A DNA stretch of 64,000 nt, taken from assembly GCF_002245535.1 (NCBI RefSeq), contig NZ_NKCN01000027.1, forward strand, positions 1 to 64,000, read 5' to 3'. The notes beneath the pieces were generated by a model. It searched no databases. It was not told the DNA's origin and worked only from the letters and a program-made list of their open reading frames with translations. The position numbers and the translations under genes were made by a program. The stretch comes from Mycobacterium lehmannii (GTDB lineage Bacteria; Actinomycetota; Actinomycetes; Mycobacteriales; Mycobacteriaceae). Positions 62,603-64,000 of this stretch are shown piece after piece; the first letter of the stretch is position 1, and each line of letters opens with the position of its first letter.

Positions 62603-63577
62603 GTGACAATCGCGGTGACCGGATCGATTGCAACCGACCATCTGATGCGGTTCCCCGGGAAGTTCTCCGAACAGCTGCTCCCCGAACACCTGCAGAAAGT
62701 CTCGCTCAGCTTCCTGGTCGACGACCTCGTCGTGCACCGCGGCGGCGTGGCGGGCAACATGGCCTTCGCGATCGGTGTGCTCGGCGGTGACGTCGCACTC
62801 GTGGGCGCCGTCGGGCGCGACTTCGACGACTACCGCAGCTGGCTGGAGGCCGTCGGCGTCGACACCGAGTGCGTGCTGGTCTCCGAGACCGCCTACACCG
62901 CCCGGTTCGTCTGCACCACCGACGACGCCATGGCGCAGATCGCGTCGTTCTATCCGGGTGCGATGTCGGAGGCGCGCAACATCTCGCTGGCCGATCTGAC
63001 GAAGCGGATCGGGCAGCCCGAGCTGGTGATCATCGGCGCCAACGACCCCGACGCGATGTTTCTGCACACCGAGGAGTGCCGCAAACTCGGCCTGCCCTTC
63101 GCCGCCGACCCCTCCCAGCAGCTGGCGCGGCTCTCCGGTGAGGAGATCCGCAGGCTGATCGACGGCGCCACGTACCTGTTCACCAACGACTACGAGTGGG
63201 ACCTGCTGCTGCAGAAGTCAGGCTGGAGCGAGGCGCAGGTGATGAGCCAGATCGGGATTCGCGTCACCACCCTCGGCCCCAAGGGCGTGGACCTGGTCAG
63301 TTCGGACGGCACTTTCATCCACGTCGGGGTGGTGCCCGAGAAGCACCAGGCCGATCCGACCGGTATCGGAGATGCGTTCCGTGCCGGCTTCCTGACCGGT
63401 CGCAGTGCCGGGCTGAACCTGGAGCGTTCGGCGCAGCTCGCCTCCCTGGTGGCCGTGCTCGTGTTCGAGGCGCCCGGGCCGCAGGAATGGAGCTGGGACC
63501 GCGACGAGGCGATCCAGCGGCTCAGCGGCGCCTACGGCGACGAAGCGGCCAAAGAGATCGCCTCGGCTCTCAAATAG
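62603..63577 (+). CDS. adoK: Adenosine kinase (PfkB/ribokinase family)
   Basis: A 324-residue kinase that phosphorylates adenosine to AMP, homologue of Rv2202c (also called cbhK). The start VTIAVTGSIATDHLMRFPG matches AdoK. The active-site signature DPTGIGDAFRAGFLTGRS near residue 250 has the catalytic Asp, and FLVDDLVVHRGGVAGNMAFA binds substrate. The GTG at 62603 has a purine-rich GAAGGGTG just upstream and is preferred over the GTG at 62594. Confidence 0.94.
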   Translation: MTIAVTGSIATDHLMRFPGKFSEQLLPEHLQKVSLSFLVDDLVVHRGGVAGNMAFAIGVLGGDVALVGAVGRDFDDYRSWLEAVGVDTECVLVSETAYTARFVCTTDDAMAQIASFYPGAMSEARNISLADLTKRIGQPELVIIGANDPDAMFLHTEECRKLGLPFAADPSQQLARLSGEEIRRLIDGATYLFTNDYEWDLLLQKSGWSEAQVMSQIGIRVTTLGPKGVDLVSSDGTFIHVGVVPEKHQADPTGIGDAFRAGFLTGRSAGLNLERSAQLASLVAVLVFEAPGPQEWSWDRDEAIQRLSGAYGDEAAKEIASALK

Positions 63578-63583
63578 GGAGGC

Positions 63584-63600
63584 GCTCTAGTAGCTAGAGC
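63584..63600. terminator. Hairpin between adoK and asnB
   Basis: A perfect seven-base inverted repeat, GCTCTAG and CTAGAGC, with a three-base loop TAG, seven bases after the adoK stop. It overlaps the asnB stop codon and may act in both directions. Confidence 0.5.
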
Positions 63601-64000
63601 TGCACCGGGTAGGTCGGCTCGCCGATCTGCGGGGTGATGCTGTGCTCGACGAAGATCGCGTGCCACAGCATGAAGATCAGCACGGTCCACAGCCGGCGGC
63701 TGTGATCGCTTGTGCCGTCACGGTGTTCGTCGAGCATGGTGCGAACGGTCGCGAGGTCGACCAGATCGCCGGCCTGTGACGAGCTGACCATCGAGTACGC
63801 CCAGTCCTGCAGCTCGCCGGCCCGCAGCCAGTGCCGGATCGGGACGGGGAAGCCCAGCTTGGGCCGGTTGAGCACGTGCTCGGGAACGATCGGCTCCAAC
63901 GCCCGCCGTAATGCGAACTTCGTTGTCGCCCTGGTGATCTTCTGGTCATACGGCAGGCGGGAAGCGACCGCGAAAACCTCGGGGTCCAGGAAGGGCACCC
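63594..64000 (-). CDS. asnB: Asparagine synthetase (glutamine-hydrolysing), C-terminal part
   Basis: The last 134 residues of the synthetase domain, and the frame continues past the right edge. It contains VPFLDPEVFAVASRLPYDQK, then KFALRRALEPIVPEHVLNRP and KLGFPVPIRHWLRAG, the standard C-terminal core of AsnB, and ends GEPTYPVQL. It converts aspartate to asparagine using glutamine and ATP. Position after adoK matches Rv2201. The N-terminal glutaminase domain is outside the window. Confidence 0.92.
   Translation of the reverse strand, partial: VPFLDPEVFAVASRLPYDQKITRATTKFALRRALEPIVPEHVLNRPKLGFPVPIRHWLRAGELQDWAYSMVSSSQAGDLVDLATVRTMLDEHRDGTSDHSRRLWTVLIFMLWHAIFVEHSITPQIGEPTYPVQL

Overview
The window is high-GC actinobacterial DNA from a Mycobacterium, most likely a fast-growing Mycolicibacterium. 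The evidence is synteny with the M. tuberculosis Rv2226-Rv2201 block: CYTH/CHAD protein, panB, hip1/caeA, glnA2, glnE, glnA1, Rv2219A, Rv2219, lipA, lipB, Rv2216, dlaT, ephD, pepB, Rv2212, gcvT, ilvE, cobS, cobT, cobU, Rv2206, Rv2204c, Rv2203, adoK and asnB appear in that order. The family content is also mycobacterial (LpqN/LpqT lipoprotein, WS/DGAT, Hip1, long GlnE). GTG starts and 1-4 base gene overlaps are frequent.

Layout. 1-2.2 kb: the end of an IS3-family element that interrupts an LpqN/LpqT-type gene, then a small secreted protein, a membrane methyltransferase, a VOC protein and an AraC regulator. 2.26-2.69 kb: the RNase P RNA gene rnpB, which no ORF covers. 2.7-9.0 kb: CYTH/CHAD protein, enoyl-CoA hydratase, panB, WS/DGAT acyltransferase and the Hip1 protease. 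9.0-15.4 kb: an accessory block not in the M. tuberculosis order, with a secreted protein carrying a duplicated C-terminal domain, TetR and TesB, a VOC protein, and a coupled epimerase-sulfotransferase-DUF1214-like set. 15.4-22.3 kb: glnA2-glnE, a thioesterase, an F420-type oxidoreductase and an exported asparaginase.

22.3-41.5 kb is the striking part. In M. tuberculosis glnE and glnA1 are convergent neighbours. Here about 22 kb separates them, of which about 18 kb is an extracellular polysaccharide locus. It starts beyond a row of doxX copies (one intact, two decayed, separated by strong hairpins). It encodes a BcsB-like exported protein without a BcsA synthase, a Wzx-type flippase, a methyltransferase, a Wzz-like protein translationally coupled to an O-antigen polymerase whose C-terminus looks like a second Wzz-type module, four GT4 glycosyltransferases plus a GT4 remnant, an AlgD-like nucleotide-sugar dehydrogenase, an exported PL7/PL20-fold polysaccharide lyase, a NodB-type deacetylase and GalE. 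Together these could make a uronic-acid-containing, Wzx/Wzy-type exopolysaccharide and trim or release it. I know of no characterised system of this kind in mycobacteria.

41.7-64 kb returns to the core order: glnA1 (nitrogen assimilation, with a likely GlnR box), lipoate synthesis next to the lipoyl E2 protein DlaT, ephD with a single frameshift, pepB, a class III cyclase, gcvT, ilvE, the cobS-cobT-cobU end of cobalamin synthesis, an A-type Fe-S carrier, adenosine kinase and the 3' end of asnB. All calls come from reading the sequence. No database search was run.
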